A DNA stretch of 64,000 nt from Candidatus Bodocaedibacter vickermanii. GTDB lineage: Bacteria; Pseudomonadota; Alphaproteobacteria; UBA6184. The position numbers were made by a program, and so were the translations under genes. The notes under the pieces were generated by a model that saw only the letters and a list, made by a program, of their open reading frames with translations, ran no database searches and was not told the DNA's origin. The stretch lies in contig NZ_CP054719.1 in the NCBI RefSeq assembly GCF_014896945.1, forward strand, positions 83,153-147,152, read 5' to 3'. The stretch's first letter is position 1; each line of letters opens with the position of its first letter. Below, one piece after another: positions 18,825 to 28,321 of this stretch.

Positions 18825-19154
18825 ATGCCAAAGATAGTATTTATTGAAAAAGATGGTAACCGCAAGGAAATAGATGCACCAAATGGCGTGTCAGTGATGG
18901 AAATCGCACATATGTATGATGTTGATTTGGAAGGAGCCTGTGGAGGATCCTTAGCTTGTTCAACGTGTCATGTGATCGTTGATGCTGCATGGTTTGGTAA
19001 ATTGGGTGAGCCTACAGAAGCAGAAGAAGACATGTTGGATTTGGCTTTTGGATTAACCCACACATCAAGGTTAGGATGCCAGATCATTATGTCTGATGAA
19101 TTAGATGGTTTAGTTGTCGGGCTGCCAAACGCAACCCGTAACATGCAGAGTTAA
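18825..19154 (+). CDS. fdx: Adrenodoxin-type 2Fe-2S ferredoxin
   Basis: Electron carrier that commonly serves Fe-S cluster assembly in alphaproteobacteria. Cysteine ligands C39, C45, C48 ([10 protein letters not shown]) and C85 (RLGC) give the C-x5-C-x2-C...C pattern. At 109 residues it has normal length. It stands alone, without isc genes, and overlaps convergent parC by 4 nt. Confidence 0.93.
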   Translation: MPKIVFIEKDGNRKEIDAPNGVSVMEIAHMYDVDLEGACGGSLACSTCHVIVDAAWFGKLGEPTEAEEDMLDLAFGLTHTSRLGCQIIMSDELDGLVVGLPNATRNMQS

Positions 19155-21355
19155 TCGAATTTATTGCTGCGTGGAAAACCATTAGGGGCTAGTCGACCAG
19201 ACTGGCCTCTTTTTACATTCCAGCGATCAAGGTTTGTTTCTTTACGCGTACCATTACCACTTTTCCACGTTAAGCCGTCGGCCATGTTGAAAATTTTAAA
19301 ATCAGACATGCCGCCTTGTAAATACTTTTGGAACATAACGCCGCGCCCTCGGTTCATGATGGGAATTTCATTAATTGCAAATACAATCATTTTGCGATTT
19401 TCGCCAAATACAGCAATACTGTCTCCAGTTATTGGTATGCACTTGAGTGCAACAACAGCATCGGAAACATTCAATAATTGCTTACCATTCTTGGTTTGAG
19501 ATAGCAATTGAGAGGTCTCTAAACGGAATCCACGACCATCGGACGCGGCAACGATAAATTGTTGTGTTTCGTCTTTTGGATACAGAAATAACGCAATGAT
19601 TTCTTCTTTTGCTTCGACTTCAATCATCAAGCGCAAAGGCTCACCAAAGCCGCGACCACCGGGAAGTTTATCACAGGGTAGGGTGTAGCTTTTACCAAAG
19701 GAGGTAAAGATGATCAGCTTGTCGGTAGTTTCAGCCTGTAAAACGTAACCTTCTTGATCGCCTTCTTTATACTTAAAGTCTGCGGAATCTGTGGTGTGCC
19801 CCTTGATCGTTCGGATCCAACCTTTGTCGGAACAAACGACAGTGATGGGTTCTTTTTCGATAAAATCAATCAGATTGATCTGAACATCTGCGATATCATG
19901 ATGAATGTCTGAACGTCTCAGTCCTCGTGGGTCTTTTTCAAAATACTTACGTAAGCTTTGAATTTCGTTTTTGATGGTTTTAGTTTGCAACGTGGGTGTT
20001 ACGATAAGATTTTCTTTTTCGGCTTTTTCAGCTGATAATGCATCGAATTCTTTTCGTAATTCCATCTCTTCTAATTTACGAAGTGACCTTAGTCGCATAT
20101 TCAAAATTGCTTCGGCTTGAATATCATTCAAATCGAACCTGGACATCAACATAGGTTTTGGTTCGTCTTCTTCGCGGATAATGCGAATGACTTCGTCTAA
20201 ATTTAAGTATGCAATTAGAAAACCAGAAAGAAGATTTAGTCGGTCTTCGATTTTCTTTAGACGATACCGTGTGCGGCGATCTAATACTTGGAAGCGATGG
20301 GTAAGATAACTGTTGAGGATTTCTTTTAAGCCCATGACAACAGGACGCAGATTGCTGTCGAGTATGTTTAAATTAACACTGAATCGGGCTTCTAATTCCG
20401 TATTTTTATAAAGAAATTCCATGATCAAACTTGCATCAATGGATGAAGATTTTGGTTCAATGATGATGCGAATATCTTCGGATGATTCATCGCGAATGTC
20501 ATTGATTAGGGGAAGCTTTTTTGCTTCCATCAACTGACCAAACTTTTCTAACAAACGGCTTTTTGGAACGCTGTAGGGAATTTCCGTAATGATGATGTGG
20601 TATTTTCCGCGTTCTAGCTGTTCAACGGTATACGTAGAGCGGATGCGTACTGTACCTTTTCCTTCGCCATATATTTCAGTCAGGGTTTTGTGATCCACAT
20701 ACAGTTGACCCCCTGTTGGAAAATCGGGACCTTTGATGTGAGTCAAGATTTCGGCAAGCTCGATGTTTGGAGTGTCTAACACTGCTAATAAAGCGTTGCA
20801 GATTTCAATGATGTTGTGTGGTGGAATATTTGTGGCCATACCCACAGCAATCCCGGATGCCCCATTTGCTAATAGATTGGGGAATCCAGCCGGAAGAACT
20901 TTGGGTTCATTGGATTCACCATCATAGGTGCCCTTAAAATCCACAGAGTTTTCATCTAATCCTTCGAATAGGAACATTGCAATGTCTGTAAGTCTGGCTT
21001 CGGTATAACGCATTGCAGCCGCGTTATCGCCATCGATGTTACCAAAGTTACCTTGCCCTTCGATTAATGGATAGCGTAGCGAGAAATCTTGAGCTAATCG
21101 GACGAGGGCGTCATATACGGCGACATCTCCGTGAGGGTGGAATTTACCGATTACGTCTCCGACAACTCGGGCGCATTTTTTGTATCCAGAATCTGGGTTC
21201 AGTTTCAATTCACGCATAGCGAATAATAGGCGACGATGCACGGGTTTTAATCCGTCACGCACATCTGGCAGTGACCTGGACATAATAGTAGACAACGCAT
21301 AGGAGAGGTATTTTTCGCCTAAGGTTTCTTGAAATGAACGCTCGATAATATCCAT
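19151..21355 (-). CDS. parC: DNA topoisomerase IV subunit A
   Basis: Decatenates daughter chromosomes. N-terminal winged-helix region with [17 protein letters not shown] and the active-site Arg116-Tyr117 ([11 protein letters not shown]). The C-terminal domain is short and irregular, as in ParC; no typical GyrA box was seen. At 734 residues it matches alphaproteobacterial ParC. It is convergent with the ferredoxin gene. Confidence 0.93.
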   Translation of the reverse strand: MDIIERSFQETLGEKYLSYALSTIMSRSLPDVRDGLKPVHRRLLFAMRELKLNPDSGYKKCARVVGDVIGKFHPHGDVAVYDALVRLAQDFSLRYPLIEGQGNFGNIDGDNAAAMRYTEARLTDIAMFLFEGLDENSVDFKGTYDGESNEPKVLPAGFPNLLANGASGIAVGMATNIPPHNIIEICNALLAVLDTPNIELAEILTHIKGPDFPTGGQLYVDHKTLTEIYGEGKGTVRIRSTYTVEQLERGKYHIIITEIPYSVPKSRLLEKFGQLMEAKKLPLINDIRDESSEDIRIIIEPKSSSIDASLIMEFLYKNTELEARFSVNLNILDSNLRPVVMGLKEILNSYLTHRFQVLDRRTRYRLKKIEDRLNLLSGFLIAYLNLDEVIRIIREEDEPKPMLMSRFDLNDIQAEAILNMRLRSLRKLEEMELRKEFDALSAEKAEKENLIVTPTLQTKTIKNEIQSLRKYFEKDPRGLRRSDIHHDIADVQINLIDFIEKEPITVVCSDKGWIRTIKGHTTDSADFKYKEGDQEGYVLQAETTDKLIIFTSFGKSYTLPCDKLPGGRGFGEPLRLMIEVEAKEEIIALFLYPKDETQQFIVAASDGRGFRLETSQLLSQTKNGKQLLNVSDAVVALKCIPITGDSIAVFGENRKMIVFAINEIPIMNRGRGVMFQKYLQGGMSDFKIFNMADGLTWKSGNGTRKETNLDRWNVKRGQSGRLAPNGFPRSNKFD

Positions 21356-21559
21356 GGGTGTGTTTAATTCCTGAACATGCTTATAAACATGACAGCATAT
21401 TACATTGTTTTAGACAAAAAGTTAATCAGAAAGATGAACACATTGAGTGAGTAACTGTTTAAGTGTCCGTTGAAATATGATCCTAGTCATCACCAGAATA
21501 TCCTATGCTTTATTCTTTCAAGTTTCTGAATGCCAATTTTTATTTTCAAACATCCCCTC

Positions 21560-21587
21560 TTGAAAAAACGAAGTCTGTCCCTATTGA
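21560..21587 (+). promoter_or_regulatory. Candidate promoter for secreted paralogue 1
   Basis: TTGAAA, 16-nt spacer, TATTGA. The -35 and spacing match the better promoters ahead of paralogues 2 and 3 (TTGAAA-N16-TATAAT). The rest of 21356-21616 holds no recognisable gene. Confidence 0.35.
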
Positions 21588-21619
21588 ACAAGTTCGATCA
21601 ACACAATTAGGGAGAGATG

Positions 21620-22987
21620 ATGTTGAAATTACGATATGGATTATTGGTGACAGTGTTGGGGCATTTTCTGGTGCCGAAGGTTATTGGATCGGAAATCGTT
21701 GAAGACTGCGAGCCGTCTACACCGTTAGGTGTGAATTCTCAAGAAATGCTTAAGGATAAAACTACCAAAATAACGCCGGGTAAGAAAGTTGCAAAGATTC
21801 AAGCAGATATGTTGACGCCTAATCGAGTTAAAGAGGCATTAGGAAATGATGTTTTTGCTAAATTGGACGGGATTCTTTGGGATGATGTATCAAGCCCTGA
21901 TACAGATTTTGAATCTCCTAACAAACGAGCATTAGTTCGTAAATTAAGAACACTCTGTGCAAAATCTTCGACAGCGAAATCTCAAACATATTTGGGTGAG
22001 GTGCTAAAGTTAAGAGAAGAAATGTTACGCGTACATGCGGAAAGATTAATAGAGCATTCAAAAGATTATTTTCAACAATTATTTCCAAAGGCGACTATTT
22101 CTTTTCATGAAAAGTTAAATGGAGATCAATTGGGTACAAAAGTATTAATCGAACAGAAGGGCAGAAGCGTTACATACTATGTGAAGACCCATTCTGGCGG
22201 CATTAAGAAATCAGGAAGTTCTGCTGCTGAAACAGTGAATCCAAAGGAGCTTTTGACGTATGCGTTATTAGAGGCGTTACACTTTGGGCCAGGCGTTCAT
22301 TTCTTTGGACGAGATAAGCAACACTTATACATTGCGACCAAGGATATCAATACTGATGGGCAATTCACTGAGTATAGTCTTGTAAAACAGGATAACGTTA
22401 AGGCAGTGTTTGGAGCGTTAACTGACGTAGATTTAAAGCAATTAAACCCAGAGGTTGTTGAATCTATGATTGCGCAAGATATCGTTGCTCAAAATTTTAT
22501 TCGAATGATGAGCGTTCTGGATTTATTTGCACGATTAATACGATTAACGGATCTTCAAACAAATGGTGGAAATTTTGGATTTGTTCAATTTTCTGATCAT
22601 GAGTCGTTTTTATCTTTGTTAAAAATTATTGATTTTAGATTGGTGGCGGAAAAGTATTTCCAACGTGTCCATCAAGGAGATTGGGATCTGTTCTTAAGTG
22701 GTGAAGGTTTTTTTGAAGATAATTTAGACGAGCGAGTGGAATATATTCTGCAAAAGAGAGACGTTGCGTTACGAACAAAATTAGCAACTGATATTTTTCA
22801 ACACGAATTGGCAGAGTGGACTAATGTGATGAGTGCGGCTATTGAAAAGGTTAAAAACGCAATTGAGTTGCTAAGTGAAGTTTCAGAAAAGGATAAAGCT
22901 GATTTATTTCGAAAGCTGGATGATGATGCAAAAATTTTAATAGAAAACTTTAATTTTTTTCACAGAGAGTTAGGTTTAACAGGGTGA
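21620..22987 (+). CDS. Secreted protein of unknown family with kinase-like motifs, paralogue 1
   Basis: Not assigned to a named family. A hydrophobic N-terminus (LRYGLLVTVLGHFLV) looks like a signal peptide. Counting from ATG 21617, features suggest an atypical protein/lipid-kinase fold: a strand with Lys190 (YYVKTHSGG), Glu211 in a following helix (NPKELLTYALLEAL), a hinge-like HFFGRDKQHLYIATKD, catalytic-loop-like Asp312-LQTN-GGNFGF, and Asp339 in KIIDFRL. Helical regions flank this core. ATG 21620 is better spaced from GGGAG than 21617. It heads a tandem of three paralogues. Kinase activity is inference. Confidence 0.6.
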   Translation: MLKLRYGLLVTVLGHFLVPKVIGSEIVEDCEPSTPLGVNSQEMLKDKTTKITPGKKVAKIQADMLTPNRVKEALGNDVFAKLDGILWDDVSSPDTDFESPNKRALVRKLRTLCAKSSTAKSQTYLGEVLKLREEMLRVHAERLIEHSKDYFQQLFPKATISFHEKLNGDQLGTKVLIEQKGRSVTYYVKTHSGGIKKSGSSAAETVNPKELLTYALLEALHFGPGVHFFGRDKQHLYIATKDINTDGQFTEYSLVKQDNVKAVFGALTDVDLKQLNPEVVESMIAQDIVAQNFIRMMSVLDLFARLIRLTDLQTNGGNFGFVQFSDHESFLSLLKIIDFRLVAEKYFQRVHQGDWDLFLSGEGFFEDNLDERVEYILQKRDVALRTKLATDIFQHELAEWTNVMSAAIEKVKNAIELLSEVSEKDKADLFRKLDDDAKILIENFNFFHRELGLTG

Positions 22988-22995
22988 ATTCTATA

Positions 22996-23018
22996 GGGCT
23001 CTTTGGAGCCCTTTTTTT
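22996..23018 (+). terminator. Terminator after paralogue 1
   Basis: GGGCTC pairs with GAGCCC around TTTG, followed by seven T. Confidence 0.9.
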
Positions 23019-23116
23019 ACGAAGATAATTTCAGTTGAAAAGTTATATGTGCAGCGTATAATCCCCACAGGAGACGTTCGTAGTATAACTAGCATTTAGT
23101 TTCACAGGAAAACATC
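23012..23116 (+). repeat. Duplicated upstream region (first copy)
   Basis: The segment from TTTTTTACGAAGATAATTTC to the start codon is closely repeated at 24521-24625, so promoter, leader and gene were duplicated together. Confidence 0.8.
23035..23062 (+). promoter_or_regulatory. Promoter of paralogue 2
   Basis: TTGAAA (23035-23040), 16-nt spacer, TATAAT (23057-23062). It is conserved ahead of paralogue 3. Confidence 0.7.
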
Positions 23117-24493
23117 ATGAAACATTTGAGACATATTCTATTAGCCACAACTATCCTAGGGAGTGCAGAAGCGGCAGCGGCGGCTGAGGCATTCGGGGAT
23201 GCATCACCTGTTCGACCTGGAAGTGTTGAAGTTGTTAAACCAACGCCAGGGGAAAAGGTTGCATTAAAACAACGTGAAGTGTTTGTAAAAGAACGATTCA
23301 TCGAAGTGTTTGGCGCTGAGGCAGTTGATGAGTTAGGAGTCGATTGGGAAATATTAGGAGATGTGACAGTTTCATTTGAACATTCTCAGAAGCGTCATGG
23401 AACTCATAGAATAAAGCAATTCATGAAACTGCAAGCTCGCTATCATTCGGGGAAGGAGACGTTTGAAAGATTAAACTATACACTATCCACTGTGTTAACC
23501 GCTCAAGAAATGGTTCACCTAGCTCGCTTGGAAGATCATGCCAGGATATACTTTCAATCAAAATATTCCAGTGCAACTGTAAAATTTTCACCGAAGTTGG
23601 ACGGCGTACAGTTGGGGAGTATAGCTCGTGTTGAGCTAGATGGGGGCGAGGTAAAAAAGTATTATATAAAAATACATTCTAATGGACTGGCCTCTGAACG
23701 GAGTTCTACAGCAGGAGTTCTCAATCCAATAGAGTTGCTAGTTTACAAAGTTCTGGCAGGATTCGGATTGGGGAGTGAGACTCATTTCTTTGGACGCGAT
23801 GAGTCCAACTTTTATATTGCGACGCTGGATGCAAGTGCGGAAGGTAGATTTGAAGAATATAGCAAAGTTGATCGTAAAAACCGGGCAACAACAGCCCCCG
23901 TATGGGGCGCTTTAAGCACCACTTTAGTGGAAGATGATAGAGCAAATGAAGACAATACTGAAGCCGTTGAACGAGTGATTGCCGAAGATCCGTTAGCGCA
24001 AAGCTTTATTCATCAAATGTCATTGTTAGATGTATTAGCACGTTTGATGGTTTTAACCGATTTACAAACGAATGGAGGGAATTTTGGGTTCATCTATAAC
24101 GATACTGGATTGCCAACGCTTAAAGTTATTGATTTCAGATTGGCAGAAGTAACACGAGCAGAAGAGTATGAATTTACTGAATCAAGATTCGGGGGATTTT
24201 TACGTGGCAATGGATTCTTTCGTTATGCTTCTGCTGACGAAGCTGTGTGTTATGCCTTACGAAACCGCCCCAAAGCGTTGCGTGTTGCAGAAACGTTAAA
24301 GGTATTTGAAACTCAGTTGTTAGAATGGGAAGAGAAGATCGAACAGGCAAAGAGGGAAACAATCGAAGCATTGATCACCGCCAAACTTTCGACTATTGAA
24401 ATGGAACGTTTGGGTAAGGAGTTGGAAACTCATACAGAGATCTTGAAAGGAAGCTTTGCGATGTTTGAGCGATTGCTGAGAGAGTATAAATAG
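23117..24493 (+). CDS. Secreted protein of unknown family with kinase-like motifs, paralogue 2
   Basis: 458 residues with a clear Sec signal (MKHLRHILLATTILGSAEAA). The same layout as paralogue 1 is visible: KKYYIKIHSNG, NPIELLVYKVL, HFFGRDESNFYIATLD, VLTDLQTNGGNFGF and LKVIDFRLAEV. The C-terminal third is helical and charged (EEKIEQAKRETIEALI). It is much closer to paralogue 3 than to paralogue 1, with long near-identical blocks from about residue 220 on. It has its own promoter and terminator. Role unknown; a secreted host-directed or envelope protein is possible. Confidence 0.6.
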   Translation: MKHLRHILLATTILGSAEAAAAAEAFGDASPVRPGSVEVVKPTPGEKVALKQREVFVKERFIEVFGAEAVDELGVDWEILGDVTVSFEHSQKRHGTHRIKQFMKLQARYHSGKETFERLNYTLSTVLTAQEMVHLARLEDHARIYFQSKYSSATVKFSPKLDGVQLGSIARVELDGGEVKKYYIKIHSNGLASERSSTAGVLNPIELLVYKVLAGFGLGSETHFFGRDESNFYIATLDASAEGRFEEYSKVDRKNRATTAPVWGALSTTLVEDDRANEDNTEAVERVIAEDPLAQSFIHQMSLLDVLARLMVLTDLQTNGGNFGFIYNDTGLPTLKVIDFRLAEVTRAEEYEFTESRFGGFLRGNGFFRYASADEAVCYALRNRPKALRVAETLKVFETQLLEWEEKIEQAKRETIEALITAKLSTIEMERLGKELETHTEILKGSFAMFERLLREYK

Positions 24494-24501
24494 GATTCTA
24501 A

Positions 24502-24526
24502 AGGGGCTCTTTTGAGTCCCTTTTTT
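24502..24526 (+). terminator. Terminator after paralogue 2
   Basis: GGGGCTC pairs with GAGTCCC (one G-T) around a TTTT loop, followed by T6. Confidence 0.8.
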
Positions 24527-24625
24527 ACGAAGATAATTTCAGTTGAAAAGTCATATGAGAGCCCTATAATCCCTACAGGAGATGCGTTCATAATATAACT
24601 AGTTTTAGTTCCACAGGAAGACACA
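24521..24625 (+). repeat. Duplicated upstream region (second copy)
   Basis: Near-repeat of 23012-23116, including the promoter and the CACAGGAA ribosome-binding region. Confidence 0.8.
24543..24570 (+). promoter_or_regulatory. Promoter of paralogue 3
   Basis: TTGAAA (24543-24548), 16-nt spacer, TATAAT (24565-24570). Confidence 0.7.
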
Positions 24626-26002
24626 ATGAAACATTTGAGATATATTCTATTAGCCACAACGATCTTAGGGCGCGCAGAAGCGGCAGCCCCGGCTGAGGCA
24701 TTCGGCGTTGAATCACCAGTTCGACATGGAACCGTTGCAGTTGTTAAGCCAACGCCAGGTGAAAAGGTTGCATTAAAACAACGTGAAGTGCTTGTAAAAG
24801 AGCGATTTGTCGAACTATTTGGTGCTGAGGCAATTGAAGAGTTAGGGATCAATTGGGAAACGTTAGGTGATGAGACGACTTCATTTGATCATCCGGACAA
24901 ACGTAACGCGTTGCATAGCGTTAAAGGGTTTTTAAGGCGTCAAGCTCGGACACACAGAGATAGTGAAGCATTTGAATTGCTACATACCGATGTTTTGCGA
25001 TTGTCTGAAAGTATCCTTATCGTTCATGAAGATCGACTTATGGAGCACACAGCGAAATACTTTAGTCGTTTGTTCCTAGATAGTAGCATTGCTTTTCAAT
25101 CTAAGAAAGGTGGAGATCAACTTGGAACTGTTGCACTTGTAACGTGTAAAGATGAAACTGTACATAAATATTATGTTAAGACCCATTCAAAAGGATTAAA
25201 AACGTCACATAGCTCTGGAGTCAAAAGACTAGACCCAATAGAGCTATTAGTCTATAAAATTTTAGAAAATTTTGAAGTGGGGAGTGAGTCTCATTTCTTT
25301 GGACGCGATGAGTCCAATTTTTATATTGCGACGCTGGATGCAAGTTCGGAAGGTAGATTCGAGGAATATAGCAAAGTTGACCGTAAAAATCGGGCAACAA
25401 CAGCCCCCGTATGGGGTGCTTTAAGCACCACTTTAGTGGAAGATGATAAAGAAAATGAAGACAATGCTGAAGCTGTTGAACGAGTGATTGAAACAGATCC
25501 TTTGGCACAAAGTTTTGTTCATCAAATGTCATTGTTAGATGCATTGGCACGATTAATAAAGTTAATCGATTTACAAACAAATGGAGGGAATTTTGGGTTC
25601 ATCCATAACGATACTGGATTGCCAACTCTTAAAGTTATCGATTTTAGACTGGCTGATGTAACTCATGCGGATGAATATCAATTTACTGATGCGACGTTTG
25701 CAGGGTTCATGAGAGGCAATGGATTCTTTCGTTATGCTTCTGCTGACGAAGCTGTGTGTTATGCCTTACGAAACCGTCCAAAAGCATTGCGTGTTGCAGA
25801 AACGTTAAAGGTATTTGAAGCTCAGTTTTTAGGATGGGAAAAAAAGATCGAACATGCGAAAGGAGAAACAATCGAAGCGTTGATCACCGCCAAATTTTCG
25901 CCTATTGAAATGGAACGTCTGATTCGAGAATTGGAAACTCATACAGAGATCTTGAAAAGAAGCTTTGCGATGTTTGAGCGATTGCTGAGAGAGTATAAAT
26001 AG
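24626..26002 (+). CDS. Secreted protein of unknown family with kinase-like motifs, paralogue 3
   Basis: 458 residues, signal peptide MKHLRYILLATTILGRAEAA. It keeps KYYVKTHSKG, DPIELLVYKIL, HFFGRDESNFYIATLD, KLIDLQTNGGNFGF and LKVIDFRLADV, so the candidate Lys, Glu and two Asp are retained in all three copies. Residues 80-200 differ strongly from paralogue 2, whereas the C-terminal half is nearly identical, a pattern of gene conversion or domain-wise divergence. It is convergent with the deg gene 43 bp downstream; the gap holds a GGGGG...CCCCC inverted repeat. Confidence 0.6.
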   Translation: MKHLRYILLATTILGRAEAAAPAEAFGVESPVRHGTVAVVKPTPGEKVALKQREVLVKERFVELFGAEAIEELGINWETLGDETTSFDHPDKRNALHSVKGFLRRQARTHRDSEAFELLHTDVLRLSESILIVHEDRLMEHTAKYFSRLFLDSSIAFQSKKGGDQLGTVALVTCKDETVHKYYVKTHSKGLKTSHSSGVKRLDPIELLVYKILENFEVGSESHFFGRDESNFYIATLDASSEGRFEEYSKVDRKNRATTAPVWGALSTTLVEDDKENEDNAEAVERVIETDPLAQSFVHQMSLLDALARLIKLIDLQTNGGNFGFIHNDTGLPTLKVIDFRLADVTHADEYQFTDATFAGFMRGNGFFRYASADEAVCYALRNRPKALRVAETLKVFEAQFLGWEKKIEHAKGETIEALITAKFSPIEMERLIRELETHTEILKRSFAMFERLLREYK

Positions 26003-26045
26003 ATTACATCGAGGGGGAGGAAATAACGACCCCCCCGTTCTTGCT

Positions 26046-27464
26046 TTATTGAGATAATGGCAAAGCTTCAAGAGTTGTACCAGCCCCAGCCCGACGCAGT
26101 AATAATAATACGGACAGTTTCTTTTGAGCGACGGCTTGTTTTAATAAACGTTCAACATCATCAATATTAGATACGGGAATACTATCAACAGTTTCAATAA
26201 TATCACCGGGTCGAATATCAACGTCTTCTTGATTTTCATCGGGGGCAAAATTTTCAATGATGACACCTGTTGTTGCAGCGGAAAACCCATAAGCAATTGC
26301 AAGTTGTTGTGTTAAATTCTTTAAATACAATCCAACTGATTCAACAGTGGATGAAGCAACGGACATATTTTTTTCATTCGAGAAATAAATTAATTCTTCT
26401 TTTTCTGTGGAGGGGGTTAAAGAGACCGTTACCTTAATCATTTTTCCATCGCGTAACATATCGATTGGCAAGGGCGTATTGATAGGAAGCGTTTTCACAA
26501 CATAACGTAACGTTGGTGCGCTATCAATAACATGCCCATTAACACTAAGGATAATATCCCCAGTTTTTAATCCGGCGTTAAAAGCTGAAGAGTTTTGAAA
26601 TACTTCTTTTATAACAACTCCAGAGAGTTCTTTTAACCCTTTGTTTTTCATGATTTTTTCATCAATGTCTTGAATATCAACACCCAAAGAGCCCCTGGAT
26701 GTTACAGTTTTTTTAGTGCGAATTTCATCCAAAATAGGTCTGACTTTTTCAGCAGGGACGCAAAATCCAATACCAACACTGTGTTCATCATGACCAAAGT
26801 TACTGGAAGACATGCCCACCATTAGACCGTTTTCATCAGTTACAGGACCCCCAGACAGACCAGGGTTTAAATTTCCATCTAATTGAAACAATCCGCGCGT
26901 GATTCCGTCTGGAAAGTTACGAGTAGACATAATTAAATCATTTACGCTGATGTTGCGGTTTATGGCAGCTACAAAACAACGTACAATGCTGTGATCAAAT
27001 CCTAAAGGATGACCAAATGCAAATAGCGATTGAGTAGGGATCACTTTTGTTGAATCTCCCCAAGATATGGTTGGGAAATTTGTTCCGTCGATTTTAAGGA
27101 CAAGGATGTCTAAAAATCGGTCGTATCCAATAATTTTGGCCGCATGTTCTTTGCCATCAGATAAGATGACGGTAATTTTCTGGATTCGGGCGCCTTCTTC
27201 ACCCAGGACGTGTAGGTTGGTTGCGATGTAACCTTCTGAATGAAAAATGAATCCAGAGCCGAAAATAACTTCCCCAGTTACTTTGTCACCTTTACGTACA
27301 AATTGCATGTAATTGTTATCAGAAGTGATAGCATTGTCAACTGATCTGGAGACATTAATTCGAACGACTGTGCTTAATACTTTTTTTGCAACGGGGTAGG
27401 AAATGTTTCCAAACACAGTTGGTAATAAGCATAAGATAAAAAATGATTTAAATATGGTGTTCAT
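26046..27464 (-). CDS. Deg/HtrA-like serine protease with two PDZ domains
   Basis: Periplasmic protease linked to the HflKC complex by position. Signal peptide MNTIFKSFFILCLLPTVFG. The triad is His85 (TNLHVL), Asp119 (RFLDILVL) and Ser204 (GLSGGPV). PDZ regions begin near residue 255 (SLGVDIQDID, GDIILSVNGH) and near 365 (PGDIIETVDSIPV). Ser204 lies in GLSGGP rather than the usual GNSGGP. The gene follows hflC by 14 nt, and hflK-hflC-deg is a common proteobacterial order. Confidence 0.9.
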   Translation of the reverse strand: MNTIFKSFFILCLLPTVFGNISYPVAKKVLSTVVRINVSRSVDNAITSDNNYMQFVRKGDKVTGEVIFGSGFIFHSEGYIATNLHVLGEEGARIQKITVILSDGKEHAAKIIGYDRFLDILVLKIDGTNFPTISWGDSTKVIPTQSLFAFGHPLGFDHSIVRCFVAAINRNISVNDLIMSTRNFPDGITRGLFQLDGNLNPGLSGGPVTDENGLMVGMSSSNFGHDEHSVGIGFCVPAEKVRPILDEIRTKKTVTSRGSLGVDIQDIDEKIMKNKGLKELSGVVIKEVFQNSSAFNAGLKTGDIILSVNGHVIDSAPTLRYVVKTLPINTPLPIDMLRDGKMIKVTVSLTPSTEKEELIYFSNEKNMSVASSTVESVGLYLKNLTQQLAIAYGFSAATTGVIIENFAPDENQEDVDIRPGDIIETVDSIPVSNIDDVERLLKQAVAQKKLSVLLLLRRAGAGTTLEALPLSQ

Positions 27465-27478
27465 GATGTTTCTGTGAA

Positions 27479-28321
27479 TTATAACCCTTGTAATGCTTCA
27501 GAATCGGTACTTAGATACAACGGTGTATCTGTTTGTATAGATTCCTGTAACAACCGCATTTTTTGAATAAACTCTGCAAATTTTCTATCTTGTCCATAGG
27601 CGTCTGTCAAGAGCTTCGTTGCCGTTGCTTCTGCAGTACCTTCTAAAACCATCGCTTGACGGCGGGCATCAGATAAGATGTTTGTAACTTGCTTATCGGC
27701 ATCTGCACGAATGATTAAAGCACGTTCTTCGCCCTCGGCACGTAACAGTTTAGCTTCTCGTTCGCGATCACTTTGCATACGCGAAAATATTGCTTTGCTG
27801 TTTTCAGGGGGGAGATCAGCTTTTCGAATCCTGACATCGACGAGTTCAATCCCAAATTCTGCCACGGTTTCACGAATGTCTGTAATGATTTCTTCTAAAA
27901 TTTGTACGCGTTTAACGGAAAGAAGCTCACTTAATGAACTTTGTCCCAAGGCACTTTGTAAACGCCCCATAATGATTGGAACTAAACGATTTTGAACGTT
28001 TTGTTCGTTTCGAACAGATTTAAAGAATTTTAATGGATCGGAGATGCTATATCGTACATATGAATCCAACACCAAGAACTTTTGATCGCCTAAAGTTATT
28101 CTGCGGGGGGGCAAATCATAGCTAAGTAAGCGACGATCGATTTTTACAATGCTTTGAACAAAGGGAACTTTGAAAGACAAACCGGGCTCTTTGATTGTTC
28201 GAATGTATTCACCAAATTGCAATACGATGACTTGTTCTGTTTGCATGACGATAAAAACGGATTGAAAAAATATAAATAAGGCTCCAAATAGTAAAGCACC
28301 ATAATAGTGAATTTTGGACAT
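27479..28321 (-). CDS. hflC: HflC, SPFH/band-7 protein
   Basis: Partner of HflK; together they form the periplasm-facing cage around the FtsH protease. One N-terminal membrane span, then the SPFH domain (VLQFGEYIRTIKEPGLSFKVPF) and the typical AILSDARRQAMVLEGTAEA-like region, here NILSDARRQAMVLEGTAEAT. At 280 residues it has normal length. Its ATG overlaps the hflK TAA by one base. Confidence 0.95.
   Translation of the reverse strand: MSKIHYYGALLFGALFIFFQSVFIVMQTEQVIVLQFGEYIRTIKEPGLSFKVPFVQSIVKIDRRLLSYDLPPRRITLGDQKFLVLDSYVRYSISDPLKFFKSVRNEQNVQNRLVPIIMGRLQSALGQSSLSELLSVKRVQILEEIITDIRETVAEFGIELVDVRIRKADLPPENSKAIFSRMQSDREREAKLLRAEGEERALIIRADADKQVTNILSDARRQAMVLEGTAEATATKLLTDAYGQDRKFAEFIQKMRLLQESIQTDTPLYLSTDSEALQGL

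Noticed and set aside
21505..21702. Small frame ahead of secreted paralogue 1
   Set aside because: Overlaps the start of the paralogue in another frame and lacks coding features; the region contains the likely promoter.
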